From Methylibium sp035476815 (GTDB lineage Bacteria > Pseudomonadota > Gammaproteobacteria > Burkholderiales > Burkholderiaceae_C): 64,000 bases of DNA. The position numbers were made by a program, and so were the translations under genes. The notes below the pieces were generated by a model. The model was not told the DNA's origin. It saw only the letters and a list, made by a program, of their open reading frames with translations, and did no database searches. Shown piece after piece: positions 32,349 through 40,952 of the stretch (its first letter is position 1; the number at the start of each line of letters is the position of its first letter). Location: the NCBI GenBank assembly GCA_035476815.1, contig DATILD010000002.1, positions 30,289-94,288 on the forward strand, given 5' to 3'.

Positions 32349-33115
32349 CGGCCGTCAAGCTCCAGGCCACCGACCTGCACAAGCGCTACGGCGCCCACGA
32401 GGTGCTCAAGGGCGTGTCGCTGACCGCCCGCGCCGGCGACGTGCTGACCGTGATCGGCTCCAGCGGCTCGGGCAAGAGCACGCTGCTGCGCTGCCTGAAC
32501 CTGCTCGAGCAGCCGCACCGCGGCACGCTGAAGCTCGGCGACGAGGCACTGGCGCTGAAGCCCGACCGCGACGGCAGCCTGCGCGCCGCCGACGCGAAAC
32601 AGCTGCAGCGCTGGCGCGCCCGGCTGGCGATGGTGTTCCAGAACTTCAACCTCTGGCAGCACCTGAGCGCGCTCGACAACGTCACCGAGGCGCCGATGCG
32701 CGTGCTGGGCCTGACGCGGACCCAGGCGGTGGAGCGCGCCCGCGCGCTGCTCGCGCGCGTCGGCGTCGGCCACCGCGAGGCGCTCTACCCGACCCACCTG
32801 TCGGGCGGCGAGCAGCAGCGCGTCGCGATCGCGCGCGCGCTGGCGATGGAGCCCGAGGTGATGCTGTTCGACGAGCCGACCTCGGCGCTCGACCCCGAGC
32901 TGGTCGGCGAGGTGCTCAAGGTGATGCGCGACCTGGCGGCCGAGGGCCGCACGATGATCGTCGTGACGCACGAGATGGGTTTCGCGCGCGAGGTCTCGAA
33001 CCGCACGCTGTTCCTGCACCAGGGCGTGGTCGAGGAGGAAGGCCCGCCGTCCGAGGTGCTGGCGCGGCCGCGGAGCGAGCGGCTGCAGACCTTCCTGTCG
33101 GGCGGGCTGAAGTAG
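32345..33115 (+). CDS. Amino-acid ABC transporter ATP-binding protein (HisP-like)
   Basis: ABC ATPase of 256 residues. Walker A is GSSGSGKST, the Q-loop region is VFQNFNLWQHL, the signature is LSGGEQQR, Walker B is VMLFDEPTSALD and the switch His is in VVTHEMGF. This is typical of polar amino-acid importers. It overlaps the M14 gene by ATGA and is the last gene of the cyanophycinase-transporter operon. It is convergent with the DUF599 gene, 10 nt away. Confidence 0.95.
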   Translation: MTAVKLQATDLHKRYGAHEVLKGVSLTARAGDVLTVIGSSGSGKSTLLRCLNLLEQPHRGTLKLGDEALALKPDRDGSLRAADAKQLQRWRARLAMVFQNFNLWQHLSALDNVTEAPMRVLGLTRTQAVERARALLARVGVGHREALYPTHLSGGEQQRVAIARALAMEPEVMLFDEPTSALDPELVGEVLKVMRDLAAEGRTMIVVTHEMGFAREVSNRTLFLHQGVVEEEGPPSEVLARPRSERLQTFLSGGLK

Positions 33116-33125
33116 CGGGTCGCGT

Positions 33126-33839
33126 TCAGGCGCCGCGCAGCATCTCCAGCACGTCGGAGCGGAACTCACGCCGGTACAGCACGAAGATCACGCCCACCGT
33201 CGCCAGCGCGAACACCAGCGGCGAGATGAACCAGCCCATCGCCGCGAACGCCAGGTAGTAGCCGCGCAGGCCGTCGTTGAAGGTCTCGGCCGCCAGGCTC
33301 AGCACCCGGCCGGCGCGGCGCGCGAAGTCCTCGCGCGACAGGCTGGCGTCGGCGGCGAACTCGCGCGCGTCGGGCGCGGCGCCGACCATCATCGCGCCGA
33401 AGGTGTATTGGCGGATGCTCCAGGTGAAGCGGAAGAAGGTGTAGACGAAGATCCCCGTCAGCACCAGCAGCTTGAAGTCGAACACCAGCAGCGGCGTCTG
33501 CGCCGCGAACGGGATCTCGCGCACCAGCTCGGTGGCCTTCTCGGTGGTGCCCAGCACCGCCAGCAGGCCGCCGATGATCAGGATGGTGGTCGACGCGAAG
33601 AAGCTCGGGCTGTTGGCCAGCGTCTGCACGATGCTGCCGTCGACGATGCGCACCTCGCGCTGGGTGACCTGGAGCATCCACTGGTGGCGGATGCGCGAGG
33701 TCGCGGCCAGCACCGAGGGCTTCACCAGGCTGCGGCGCCGCGCGAAGGTGGCGTAGCCGAACCAGGCGCCGAAGAACCAGACCAGCGCCGCCCAGTCGGC
33801 CCAGGGCAGCAGCGCGGTCAGCTTGAGCATCGCATCCAT
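33126..33839 (-). CDS. DUF599 family membrane protein
   Basis: A 237-residue integral membrane protein with an N-terminal segment (WADWAALVWFFGAWFGYATF), two central segments (ASTTILIIGGLLAVLG; LLVLTGIFVYTFFRFTWSIRQY) and one near the C-terminus. The order and the TWSIRQY-type motif fit DUF599. Function is unknown. No operon partner is evident; the hydrolase gene lies 37 nt upstream on the same strand. Confidence 0.8.
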   Translation of the reverse strand: MDAMLKLTALLPWADWAALVWFFGAWFGYATFARRRSLVKPSVLAATSRIRHQWMLQVTQREVRIVDGSIVQTLANSPSFFASTTILIIGGLLAVLGTTEKATELVREIPFAAQTPLLVFDFKLLVLTGIFVYTFFRFTWSIRQYTFGAMMVGAAPDAREFAADASLSREDFARRAGRVLSLAAETFNDGLRGYYLAFAAMGWFISPLVFALATVGVIFVLYRREFRSDVLEMLRGA

Positions 33840-33876
33840 CGCGCGATGCTAGCGCCGGCCGCGCGGCGCGAGCGGT

Positions 33877-34776
33877 TCAAGCGATCAGATGCTCGCGGAA
33901 CCAGTCGCAGGCCGCGCCGCCGGCGATCTCGAAATCCTCGACATAGGCCTCGAAGTGCCCGCCCTTCAGCGTCACCAGCTTCTTCGGCTGCAGCGCCCGC
34001 TCGTAGGCGGCCAGCGCCTCGTCGGCGACGGTCAGGTGGTCCTGCAGCGCGACCAGCATCAAGAGCGGCGTCGGGCTGATGTGGCCGATCCAGGCGCCCG
34101 GCTCGTACTCGGTGAACAGCTCGACCGAGCGCAGCGTGACCTCGTTCTGCCAGGCCGGCGCGCGCAGGTCGCGGGTGCCGTTCATGAAGGTCCAGGAGTC
34201 GGCCGTCGGCAGCGCCGCCGCGCCACCCGGCTCGTTGGTGGCGACCGGGATCATCAGCGGCGCCTCGCCCCGGTAGCGGCCGCGCCGGTCCTGGTCGAAC
34301 AGCGCCCGCAGCCCGGCGAACTGGTCGGCCCGGATCAGCCGCCGCGCATTGCGCCAGCCGCTGATCAGCGGCACCTGCGACACCACGCACCTGACGCGCC
34401 GATCGGTCGCGGCGACCACCAGCACATGCGCGCCGCTGTAGCTCGAGCCGAACACGCCGATGCGCGCCGCATCGGTCTGCGGCAGCGTCTCGGCAAAAGT
34501 GATCGCGTCGCGGTAGTCGCGGATCTGCTGCTGCGGGTCGATCTCCTGGCGCGGCTGGCCGTCGCTGGCGCCGAAGTTGCGGTTGTCGTAGACCAGCGAG
34601 GCGATGCCCTGCGCGGCGAAGCGCTCGGCATAGCGGTCCAGGTACATCTCCTTGACGGCCGAGAAGCCGTGCGCCATCACGACCGTCGGGTAGCGCGGGC
34701 CACCGCGCTCGGGCCGGTAGTGCCAGCCGCGCAGCACGGTGCCGTCCTCGGCCTTGAACTCGATGTCAGATCGCAT
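33877..34776 (-). CDS. Alpha/beta hydrolase
   Basis: A 299-residue serine hydrolase of the dienelactone-hydrolase/X-Pro peptidase-like group. The oxyanion region is VVMAHGFSAVKEMYLD, the nucleophile elbow is GSSYSG and a late His lies in LKGGHFEAY. No signal peptide is visible. Substrate cannot be read. AGGAG lies 7 nt before the ATG. It is separate from the flavoprotein-pirin group by 82 nt. Confidence 0.85.
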   Translation of the reverse strand: MRSDIEFKAEDGTVLRGWHYRPERGGPRYPTVVMAHGFSAVKEMYLDRYAERFAAQGIASLVYDNRNFGASDGQPRQEIDPQQQIRDYRDAITFAETLPQTDAARIGVFGSSYSGAHVLVVAATDRRVRCVVSQVPLISGWRNARRLIRADQFAGLRALFDQDRRGRYRGEAPLMIPVATNEPGGAAALPTADSWTFMNGTRDLRAPAWQNEVTLRSVELFTEYEPGAWIGHISPTPLLMLVALQDHLTVADEALAAYERALQPKKLVTLKGGHFEAYVEDFEIAGGAACDWFREHLIA

Positions 34777-34858
34777 GCTCGTCTCCTGTGCAAGACGCGC
34801 AGGGTGACGGCAAACCGGGCCTGCGGCAAGCGTGGAAGCCCCGTCACCCAGGTGACAC

Positions 34859-35431
34859 TCAGGTGCGCAGCGCCGTGGTGGTCTTCAGCAGCGCGACCAG
34901 CACGGCCTCGAGCGCCGCCTGCTGGCCGGCGTCGGCCAGCGCGCCGTCGGCCGTGTAGGCCTTGGGCGCCTGGGCCAGCGCGAACTGCGGCGGGATCACC
35001 AGCATGCCGGGGTTGATCGCGAGGTAGTTGCGCAGCGCCAGCAGGCTGCGCATGCCGCCCAGCATGCCCGGCGAGGCGCTGGCGAGCGCGGTCGGCTTGC
35101 CGTTCATCGCCGCCTTGTGCTCGGGCAGCCGGGTGGCCCAGTCGATCGCGTTGATGAACAGCGGCGTCGGGAAGGCGTTGTACTCGGGCGAGACCACCAG
35201 CACCGCATCGTGCGCGGCGAAGGCCTCGACCAGCGCCCGGGCACCGGCCGGCGGGCCGGACTCGGCCTCGAGGTCGCCGTCGTAGATCGGCAGCGCCAGC
35301 GCGCGCAGGTCGAGCAGCGTCGGCTCGGCGCCGAGCGCCGTCAGCCGCCCGGCCGCGAGGCGCGCCAACTGCAGGTTGAGCCCGCCCTTGCGGACGCTGC
35401 CGGGGATCACCAACACGCGCACTGCGGCCAT
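34859..35431 (-). CDS. NADPH-dependent FMN reductase
   Basis: Flavodoxin-like reductase of 190 residues. It has VLVIPGSVRKGGLNLQLARLA (FMN phosphate loop), DAVLVVSPEYNAFPTPLFINAIDW (the SPEYN signature) and SASPGMLGGMRSL. The family reduces FMN, quinones, azo compounds or chromate. It is the last gene of a minus-strand set with a second flavoprotein and two pirins, suggesting quinone or electrophile detoxification. Confidence 0.88.
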   Translation of the reverse strand: MAAVRVLVIPGSVRKGGLNLQLARLAAGRLTALGAEPTLLDLRALALPIYDGDLEAESGPPAGARALVEAFAAHDAVLVVSPEYNAFPTPLFINAIDWATRLPEHKAAMNGKPTALASASPGMLGGMRSLLALRNYLAINPGMLVIPPQFALAQAPKAYTADGALADAGQQAALEAVLVALLKTTTALRT

Positions 35432-35446
35432 CGTTTCGCTCCTTGC

Positions 35447-36007
35447 TCAGGGGTTGAGTCGAGACGCGATTGTCGCCACCCGGTCGCCGAAGGCGCGCGC
35501 GGTCGCCAGGTCGCCCGGCAGCATCTCGTCGACGCTGGCGTCCGAGGGCGTGGCCGCCATCGCGCCGGAGAACGCGCCGAGGTGGTTCAGGTCGTTGCGG
35601 GTCGCGGCCTTGCTGCTGCTCGGCAGCATGCCGGTGCCGACCCAGACGCCGCCATGCTGCATCGCCAGCGTGACCATGCTGTTCAGCGTCTGCAGCTTGT
35701 CGCCGCTGGGCGAAGCGCTGTTGGTGAAACCGGCAAACAGCTTGTCCTTCCACGCATGGGTGAACCAGGGCTTGCTCGAGGCGTCGGCGAACTTCTTGAA
35801 CTGCCAGCTGACGCTGCCCATGTAGGTCGGCGAACCGAACACGATGGCATCGGCCGCGGCCAGCTGGTCCCAGCCGCCGGCCGGCAGGTTGCCCTCGGCG
35901 TCGATGGCGAGCAGCGTGCCGTTGGCGCCTTCGGCCACGGCCTCGGCGAGGCGCCGGGTGTGGCCATAGCCGCTGTGGAACACGATCACGATCTTCGGGT
36001 TGGACAT
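35447..36007 (-). CDS. Flavodoxin-family protein, WrbA-like
   Basis: A 186-residue FMN-binding protein: KIVIVFHSGYGHTRRLAEAVAEG (phosphate loop), VFGSPTYMGSVSWQFKKFADAS and LQTLNSMVTLAMQHGGVWVGTG. The family reduces quinones by two electrons. AGGAG 6 nt before the ATG supports this start. Fifteen nt separate it from the FMN reductase gene downstream, so both are probably translated from one transcript. Confidence 0.87.
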   Translation of the reverse strand: MSNPKIVIVFHSGYGHTRRLAEAVAEGANGTLLAIDAEGNLPAGGWDQLAAADAIVFGSPTYMGSVSWQFKKFADASSKPWFTHAWKDKLFAGFTNSASPSGDKLQTLNSMVTLAMQHGGVWVGTGMLPSSSKAATRNDLNHLGAFSGAMAATPSDASVDEMLPGDLATARAFGDRVATIASRLNP

Positions 36008-36027
36008 GCTGGACTCCTGGGGTGAAC

Positions 36028-36082
36028 AAAAAAAAGGTGGGCAAGGGCTCCGCCAGCGCGTCCCGGGCGGGACGCGTCGGCG
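36028..36082 (-). terminator. Hairpin and T8 run after the first pirin gene
   Basis: On the minus strand, a stem with GCGTCCC/GGGACGC at its core (36058-36075, extendable to 36051-36082) is followed 15 nt later by eight T (36035-36028). The gap between stem and T-run is longer than usual. It may partly end transcription between the pirin and flavodoxin genes. Confidence 0.5.
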
Positions 36083-36095
36083 GGGATCGGGTGGT

Positions 36096-36968
36096 TCAGG
36101 CGGGGACGGTCGGCGCGAGTGCGCCCATCTCGCCGGCCTGGTAGCGGCGGATCATCTCGGCCACGTCGGCGGCGCTGTTGCCGACGAAGGGGCCGTGCGG
36201 CAGGACCGGCTCGCGCAGCGGCTCGCCGGCCAGCAGCACGACCTGCGCACCATCGGCGCCGGCCGCGAGCACGACGGCGTCGCCGGCCGCATCGAAGCGC
36301 AGCGCATGCGGCGCCGCGGCACCGACGCCCTGCAGCCCGCCACGCACGACGATCGCGAAGGCGTGTTGCGAGCGCGGCAGCGGCAGCTCGACGCGGCCAC
36401 CCGGCGGCAGCGTGATGTCCAGCAGCGTCACCGGCGTGTGCGCGCCGATGCGGCTCTCGACGCCGCCATGGGCGCCCAGCACGACGCGCACCGCGGCGCC
36501 GCCGGACTCCAGCACCACCGGCACGTCCTGCGGCGCGACATGGAAGGCCGCCGGCGCGACGTTCTTGTTCGCACGCGCCGAGTTGACGAAGATCTGCAGC
36601 CCATGCGCCGCGCGGCCCGGCTCCAGCGGCAGCTCCTCGTGCACCATGCCGCGGCCGGCCTGGGTCCAGTGCAGCGCACCGGGCAGGATGTAGTTGGCGG
36701 TGCCGAAGGAGTCGCGGTTGCGCACGCCGCCCGCGCTGTCCTCGAACAGATAGGTCACGGCCGAGAAGCCGGCATGCGGGTGCGGCGCGAACACCGCGTC
36801 GGGCATGACGAAGTGGTCGACCATCACGAAGGGGTCGAAGGCGGCCAGCGCCTGCGGCTGCCGGGCCGGATGCAGCGTCCAGGCGCCTGAATCGGCGCCG
36901 AACGCGTGCCAGGGCGTCGCGATCAGCTCGGCGATGCCGCGGGTCGAGGACTGGAGGACGGCGGACAT
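36096..36968 (-). CDS. Pirin family protein
   Basis: Bicupin protein of 290 residues. The N-terminal cupin has the metal site PHPHAGFSAVTYLFEDSAGG, with H-x-H followed by a later Glu/His pair (WTQAGRGMVHEE). The C-terminal half ends VLPHGPFVGNSAADVAEMIRRY, typical of pirins. Bacterial pirins such as YhaK and YhhW include quercetin dioxygenases and redox-sensitive proteins. It is 14 nt downstream of a second pirin gene. Confidence 0.9.
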   Translation of the reverse strand: MSAVLQSSTRGIAELIATPWHAFGADSGAWTLHPARQPQALAAFDPFVMVDHFVMPDAVFAPHPHAGFSAVTYLFEDSAGGVRNRDSFGTANYILPGALHWTQAGRGMVHEELPLEPGRAAHGLQIFVNSARANKNVAPAAFHVAPQDVPVVLESGGAAVRVVLGAHGGVESRIGAHTPVTLLDITLPPGGRVELPLPRSQHAFAIVVRGGLQGVGAAAPHALRFDAAGDAVVLAAGADGAQVVLLAGEPLREPVLPHGPFVGNSAADVAEMIRRYQAGEMGALAPTVPA

Positions 36969-36982
36969 GGTCGTTTCCCTTC

Positions 36983-37684
<702 letters not shown>

Positions 37685-37779
37685 CTGGGGCTCCTTGCTT
37701 GCGGCGCGGCAGTCGCGCTGCCATGGAGCCAATGTAGGAGTCCGGCCGGCGTCCATCGGCCGGGCGTCTTGATGGCATC

Positions 37780-37796
37780 ATTCAAACGGACTGAAT
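37780..37796. promoter_or_regulatory. LysR-type operator between lysR and the pirin operon
   Basis: Inverted repeat ATTCA-N7-TGAAT in the 231-nt divergent gap. It contains T-N11-A, the classical LysR-type box. Its position, 96 nt before the pirin start and 120 nt before the regulator start, fits joint control of both units. Confidence 0.65.
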
Positions 37797-37843
37797 GAGA
37801 GCCCCATGAGCCATCCACGCGAATCGCTTCGGCGGGCCGAGCG

Positions 37844-37905
37844 CCGGGCCGCTCCCAAGCCGGCCCGCATCCCCTCGGGGGATCGGCCGACGGACCCGTC
37901 GGACG
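37844..37905 (+). repeat. Dispersed GC-rich palindromic repeat, copy 3
   Basis: CCGGGCCGCTCCCAAG (37844-37859) followed by GCCGGCCCGCATCCCCTCGG and a GGGATCGGCC block, in the leader of the LysR gene. Same core as copies at 1806-1820, 19200-19214 and 38911-38925, but with one extra base. Confidence 0.6.
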
Positions 37906-37915
37906 AGAGGCCGTC

Positions 37916-38893
37916 ATGACCGACCGCCGCAACTCACTGACCCCCGAGGCGCTGACGATGATCGACCTGATCGCGCGCACCGGCAGCTTCGCCGCGGCGG
38001 CGCGCGAGCTCGGCAAGGTGCCCTCGGCGCTGACCTACAGCGTGCGCCAGCTCGAGGACGCGCTCGACGTGCTGCTGTTCGACCGCAGCTCGCGCCAGGC
38101 GCGGCTCACCGCCGCCGGCGAGGAGCTGCTGCACGAGGGCCGGCGGCTGCTGCTCGAGATCGACGCGGTCGCCAACCGCGTCAAGCGCATCGCCACCGGT
38201 TGGGAGACCGAGCTGACGATCGCCGTCGACGCCATCGTCGCGCCGCGCGCGGTGTTCGAGCTGATCGAGGCCTTCTACGCGCTGCGCGTCGCCTCGGGCA
38301 GCGCGCCCGACAGCGCACCGCCGACGCGGCTGAAGCTGCGCAGCGAGGTGCTGTCCGGCACCTGGGAGGTGCTCGCCACCGGCCAGGCCGACCTCGCGAT
38401 CGGCGGCGCCGGCGACCCGTCGCGGGCCAGTGGCATCCAATGCGAGCCGCTGGGCGAGATCGAGCTGGTGCTGGCGGTGGCGCCCCACCACCCGCTGGCC
38501 GCGCTGCCCGAGCCGCTGGCGGCCGAGACGATCGCGGCGCACCGCATCGTCGCGATCGCCGACAGCGCGCGCAACTTCGCGCCCATCACCACCGGCGTGC
38601 AGCCCGGCCAGGACGTGCTGACCATGCCCTCGATGGCCGCCAAGCTCGAGGCCCAGCTGCGCGGGCTGGGCTGCGGCTTCCTGCCCGAGTCCCTGGTGCG
38701 TCGCCATGCCGAGGCCGGCCGGCTGGTCGTCAAGGCCACCGCGCTGCCGCGCCGCGTCGGCACGCTACGCTACGCCTGGCGCGCCGGCAGCCCGGGCGCC
38801 GAAGGGCTGGCGCTGCAATGGTGGCTGAAGCAGCTGCGCAGTCCGACGACGCGCCGCGCGCTGCTGGAACAGCATGCGGGGCTGGTGCTGTAG
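37916..38893 (+). CDS. LysR-family transcriptional regulator
   Basis: A 325-residue activator/repressor. The N-terminal winged helix (LTMIDLIARTGSFAAAARELGKVPSALTYSVRQLE) is followed by an effector-binding domain (about 95-300). It is divergent from the pirin-flavoprotein operon and is its likely regulator, with a T-N11-A box between them. The inducer may be a quinone or flavonoid-like compound; that is inference from the target genes. Confidence 0.93.
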   Translation: MTDRRNSLTPEALTMIDLIARTGSFAAAARELGKVPSALTYSVRQLEDALDVLLFDRSSRQARLTAAGEELLHEGRRLLLEIDAVANRVKRIATGWETELTIAVDAIVAPRAVFELIEAFYALRVASGSAPDSAPPTRLKLRSEVLSGTWEVLATGQADLAIGGAGDPSRASGIQCEPLGEIELVLAVAPHHPLAALPEPLAAETIAAHRIVAIADSARNFAPITTGVQPGQDVLTMPSMAAKLEAQLRGLGCGFLPESLVRRHAEAGRLVVKATALPRRVGTLRYAWRAGSPGAEGLALQWWLKQLRSPTTRRALLEQHAGLVL

Positions 38894-38910
38894 CGGCTCT
38901 GGAGGCAACG

Positions 38911-38965
38911 CCGGGCCGCCCCCAGTTTCCTTGAGCCCCGCGGGGGGCAGTCCGGCCCTGGGAGC
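38911..38965 (+). repeat. Dispersed GC-rich palindromic repeat, copy 4
   Basis: CCGGGCCGCCCCCAG (38911-38925) followed by a GAGCCCCGCGGGGGGCAG block in the 232-nt gap between lysR and the VOC gene. The rest of the gap has short open frames on both strands (see rejected items). TAGGAT at 39081-39086 could be a -10 for the VOC gene. Confidence 0.6.
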
Positions 38966-39125
38966 GCTCAGAAGCCCAGCGTGCCGCGCAGGCCGAGCAC
39001 GACGAGCCCGAACGGCGCGCCGCGCTGCCCGAGCTCAGGCTCGACAACCACTGGCTGCGTCTCGGCTGAAGCGCGCGCCTTAGGATCGTGCAGGCCCGCA
39101 GTCCGCGCGGGCACCGGAGACCGCC

Positions 39126-39485
39126 ATGCTGCTCGGACTGCGCACCGCGCTCTACCCCGCCCCCGACCTCGCCGCCGCCAAGGCCTGGTACGCGCAGGTC
39201 GTCGGTCACGCGCCCTATTTCGACCAGCCCTTCTACGTCGGCTTCGAGGTCGGCGGCTACGAGCTCGGGCTGCTGCCCGACGGCACGCCCGGCAGCAGCG
39301 GGCCGCAGCCGCTGTGGGGCGTCGCCGATGCCGAGGCCGCCTATGCGCGGCTGCTCGCGCTCGGCGCGACGCCGCTGCAGCCGGTCACCGAGGTCGGCGA
39401 GGGCATCCGCGTCGCGGCGGTCACCGACCCCTTCGGCAACCGCTTCGGGATCATCGAGAACCCGCATTTCGAGGGCGGCGTTTGA
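39126..39485 (+). CDS. VOC/glyoxalase-fold protein
   Basis: A 119-residue vicinal-oxygen-chelate protein: GLRTALYPAPDLAAAKAWYAQVVG, PFYVGFEVGGYELGLLPD, and a last strand TDPFGNRFGIIENPHF. Such small proteins include glyoxalases, dioxygenases and antibiotic-binding proteins; the substrate is unknown. Its TGA overlaps a TTG start of gluQ (TTGA), so the two may be coupled. Confidence 0.85.
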   Translation: MLLGLRTALYPAPDLAAAKAWYAQVVGHAPYFDQPFYVGFEVGGYELGLLPDGTPGSSGPQPLWGVADAEAAYARLLALGATPLQPVTEVGEGIRVAAVTDPFGNRFGIIENPHFEGGV

Positions 39486-40375
39486 GCGGCTACGTCGGCC
39501 GCTTCGCCCCCTCGCCGACCGGCGCGCTGCACGCCGGCTCGCTGGTCGCGGCGCTGGCGAGCTGGCTCGACGCGCGCGCGCAGCGCGGGCGCTGGCTGGT
39601 CCGCATCGAGGACGTCGACACGCCGCGCTGCGTGGCGGGCGCCGACCGCGAGATCCTGCGCCAGCTCGACGCGCTCGGCCTGCGACCCGACGCGCCGCCG
39701 CTGTGGCAAAGCACGCGCGGCGCGGCCTACCAGGTGGCGCTCGACCGGCTGAGCGCCGCCGGCCTCGCCTACCCCTGCGCCTGCACGCGGCAGCAGATCG
39801 CGGCGGCCAATGCGTTGCTCGGCCGCGACGCGCAACGCCACGGCGAACTCGTCTATCCCGGCACCTGCCGTCCCGAGGCCGGCGGCCTGGCCGGCCGTGC
39901 GCCGCGCGCCTGGCGGCTGCGGCTGCCCGACGCGACCCAGGTCGACTGGACCGACCGCCGCCTCGGCCTGCAGTCGCAGGACGTGGCCCGCGAGGTCGGC
40001 GACTTCGTACTCAAGCGCGCCGACGGGCTGTGGGCCTACCAGCTCGCGGTCGTGGTCGACGATGCCGCGCAGGGCATCACCGACGTTGTGCGCGGCCAGG
40101 ACCTCGCCGACAACACGCCGCGCCAGATCCTGCTGCAGCGCGCGCTCGGCCTGCCGACGCCGCGCTACCTGCACACGCCGCTGGTGCTGGCGGCCGACGG
40201 CGCGAAGCTCAGCAAGCAGAACGGCGCCGCGCCGCTGGACGTGAGCGATCCGCCGGCGGCGCTGCGCGCCGCCGGCGCGGTGCTCGGCATCGAGATCGAA
40301 GCGGCGACCGCCGGCGACTGGCTTGCCACGGCCGTGGCCGCCTGGTCTCAGAGCGCCAGGAAGCTCGCCCGGTAG
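39482..40375 (+). CDS. gluQ: Glutamyl-Q tRNA(Asp) synthetase
   Basis: A 297-residue paralogue of glutamyl-tRNA synthetase lacking the anticodon-binding domain. It charges the queuosine base of tRNA(Asp) with glutamate. It shows GRFAPSPTGALHAGSLVAAL (class I HIGH-type motif), IEDVDTPR, a cysteine group (YPCACTRQQI, YPGTC) that may bind zinc, and KLSKQN (KMSKS-type). No internal stop. The start is TTG, overlapping the VOC stop; no better start lies nearby. The last 28 nt overlap the convergent orn gene. Confidence 0.92.
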   Translation: MSGYVGRFAPSPTGALHAGSLVAALASWLDARAQRGRWLVRIEDVDTPRCVAGADREILRQLDALGLRPDAPPLWQSTRGAAYQVALDRLSAAGLAYPCACTRQQIAAANALLGRDAQRHGELVYPGTCRPEAGGLAGRAPRAWRLRLPDATQVDWTDRRLGLQSQDVAREVGDFVLKRADGLWAYQLAVVVDDAAQGITDVVRGQDLADNTPRQILLQRALGLPTPRYLHTPLVLAADGAKLSKQNGAAPLDVSDPPAALRAAGAVLGIEIEAATAGDWLATAVAAWSQSARKLAR

Positions 40376-40917
40376 TGCAGCAGCTCGTCGATCGACTCGT
40401 GCACGTCGGCCAGCGCGGTGTGCGCCTGGGCCTTCTTCACGCCCTCGAGCACGGCCGGCTTCCAGCGCCGCGCCAGCTCCTTCAAGGTGCTGACGTCGAG
40501 GTTGCGGTAGTGGAAGAAGGCCTCGAGCGCCGGCATGTCCTTGGCGAGGAAACGGCGGTCCTGGCAGATCGAGTTGCCGCACATCGGCGACTTGCCCTTG
40601 GGCACGTAAGCCGACAGGAAGTCGATCACCTGCCGCTCGGCGGCCGCCTCGTCGACGGTGGAGGCCTTGACGCGGTCGATCAGCCCGCTCTTGCCATGCG
40701 TGCCCTTGTTCCACGCGTCCATGCCGTCGAGCACCGCGTCGCTCTGGTGGATCGCGAACACCGGCCCCTCGACGCGCAGCACGAGCTGCGGGTCTGTGAC
40801 GACGACCGCGATCTCGATGATGCGGTCGTTCAGGGTGTCGAGACCGGTCATCTCGAGGTCGATCCAGACCAGGTTGTTCTCGCTCTTCGCGAGCGTGGTG
40901 GTGATGGTGTCGTTCAT
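40348..40917 (-). CDS. orn: Oligoribonuclease
   Basis: DEDDh 3'-5' exonuclease of 189 residues that degrades very short RNAs and pGpG. LVWIDLEMTGLD holds the first two acidic residues; ICQDRRFLAKDMP and AHTALADVHESI contain the later Asp/His positions. Length and motifs are standard. Divergent from the M48 peptidase gene, with a 35-nt gap. Confidence 0.96.
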   Translation of the reverse strand: MNDTITTTLAKSENNLVWIDLEMTGLDTLNDRIIEIAVVVTDPQLVLRVEGPVFAIHQSDAVLDGMDAWNKGTHGKSGLIDRVKASTVDEAAAERQVIDFLSAYVPKGKSPMCGNSICQDRRFLAKDMPALEAFFHYRNLDVSTLKELARRWKPAVLEGVKKAQAHTALADVHESIDELLHYRASFLAL

Positions 40918-40952
40918 CGCGGCGATTGTCGGTCAACCCGTAAACTGGCTGC

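Noticed and set aside
38968..39075. Possible gene remnants between lysR and the VOC gene: a plus-strand tail ending LRLDNHWLRLG and a minus-strand tail ending VLGLRGTLGF
   Set aside because: Both readings overlap, neither has a start or detectable domain, and GC-rich DNA readily gives such frames. The minus-strand ending recalls outer-membrane barrels but is too short to support.
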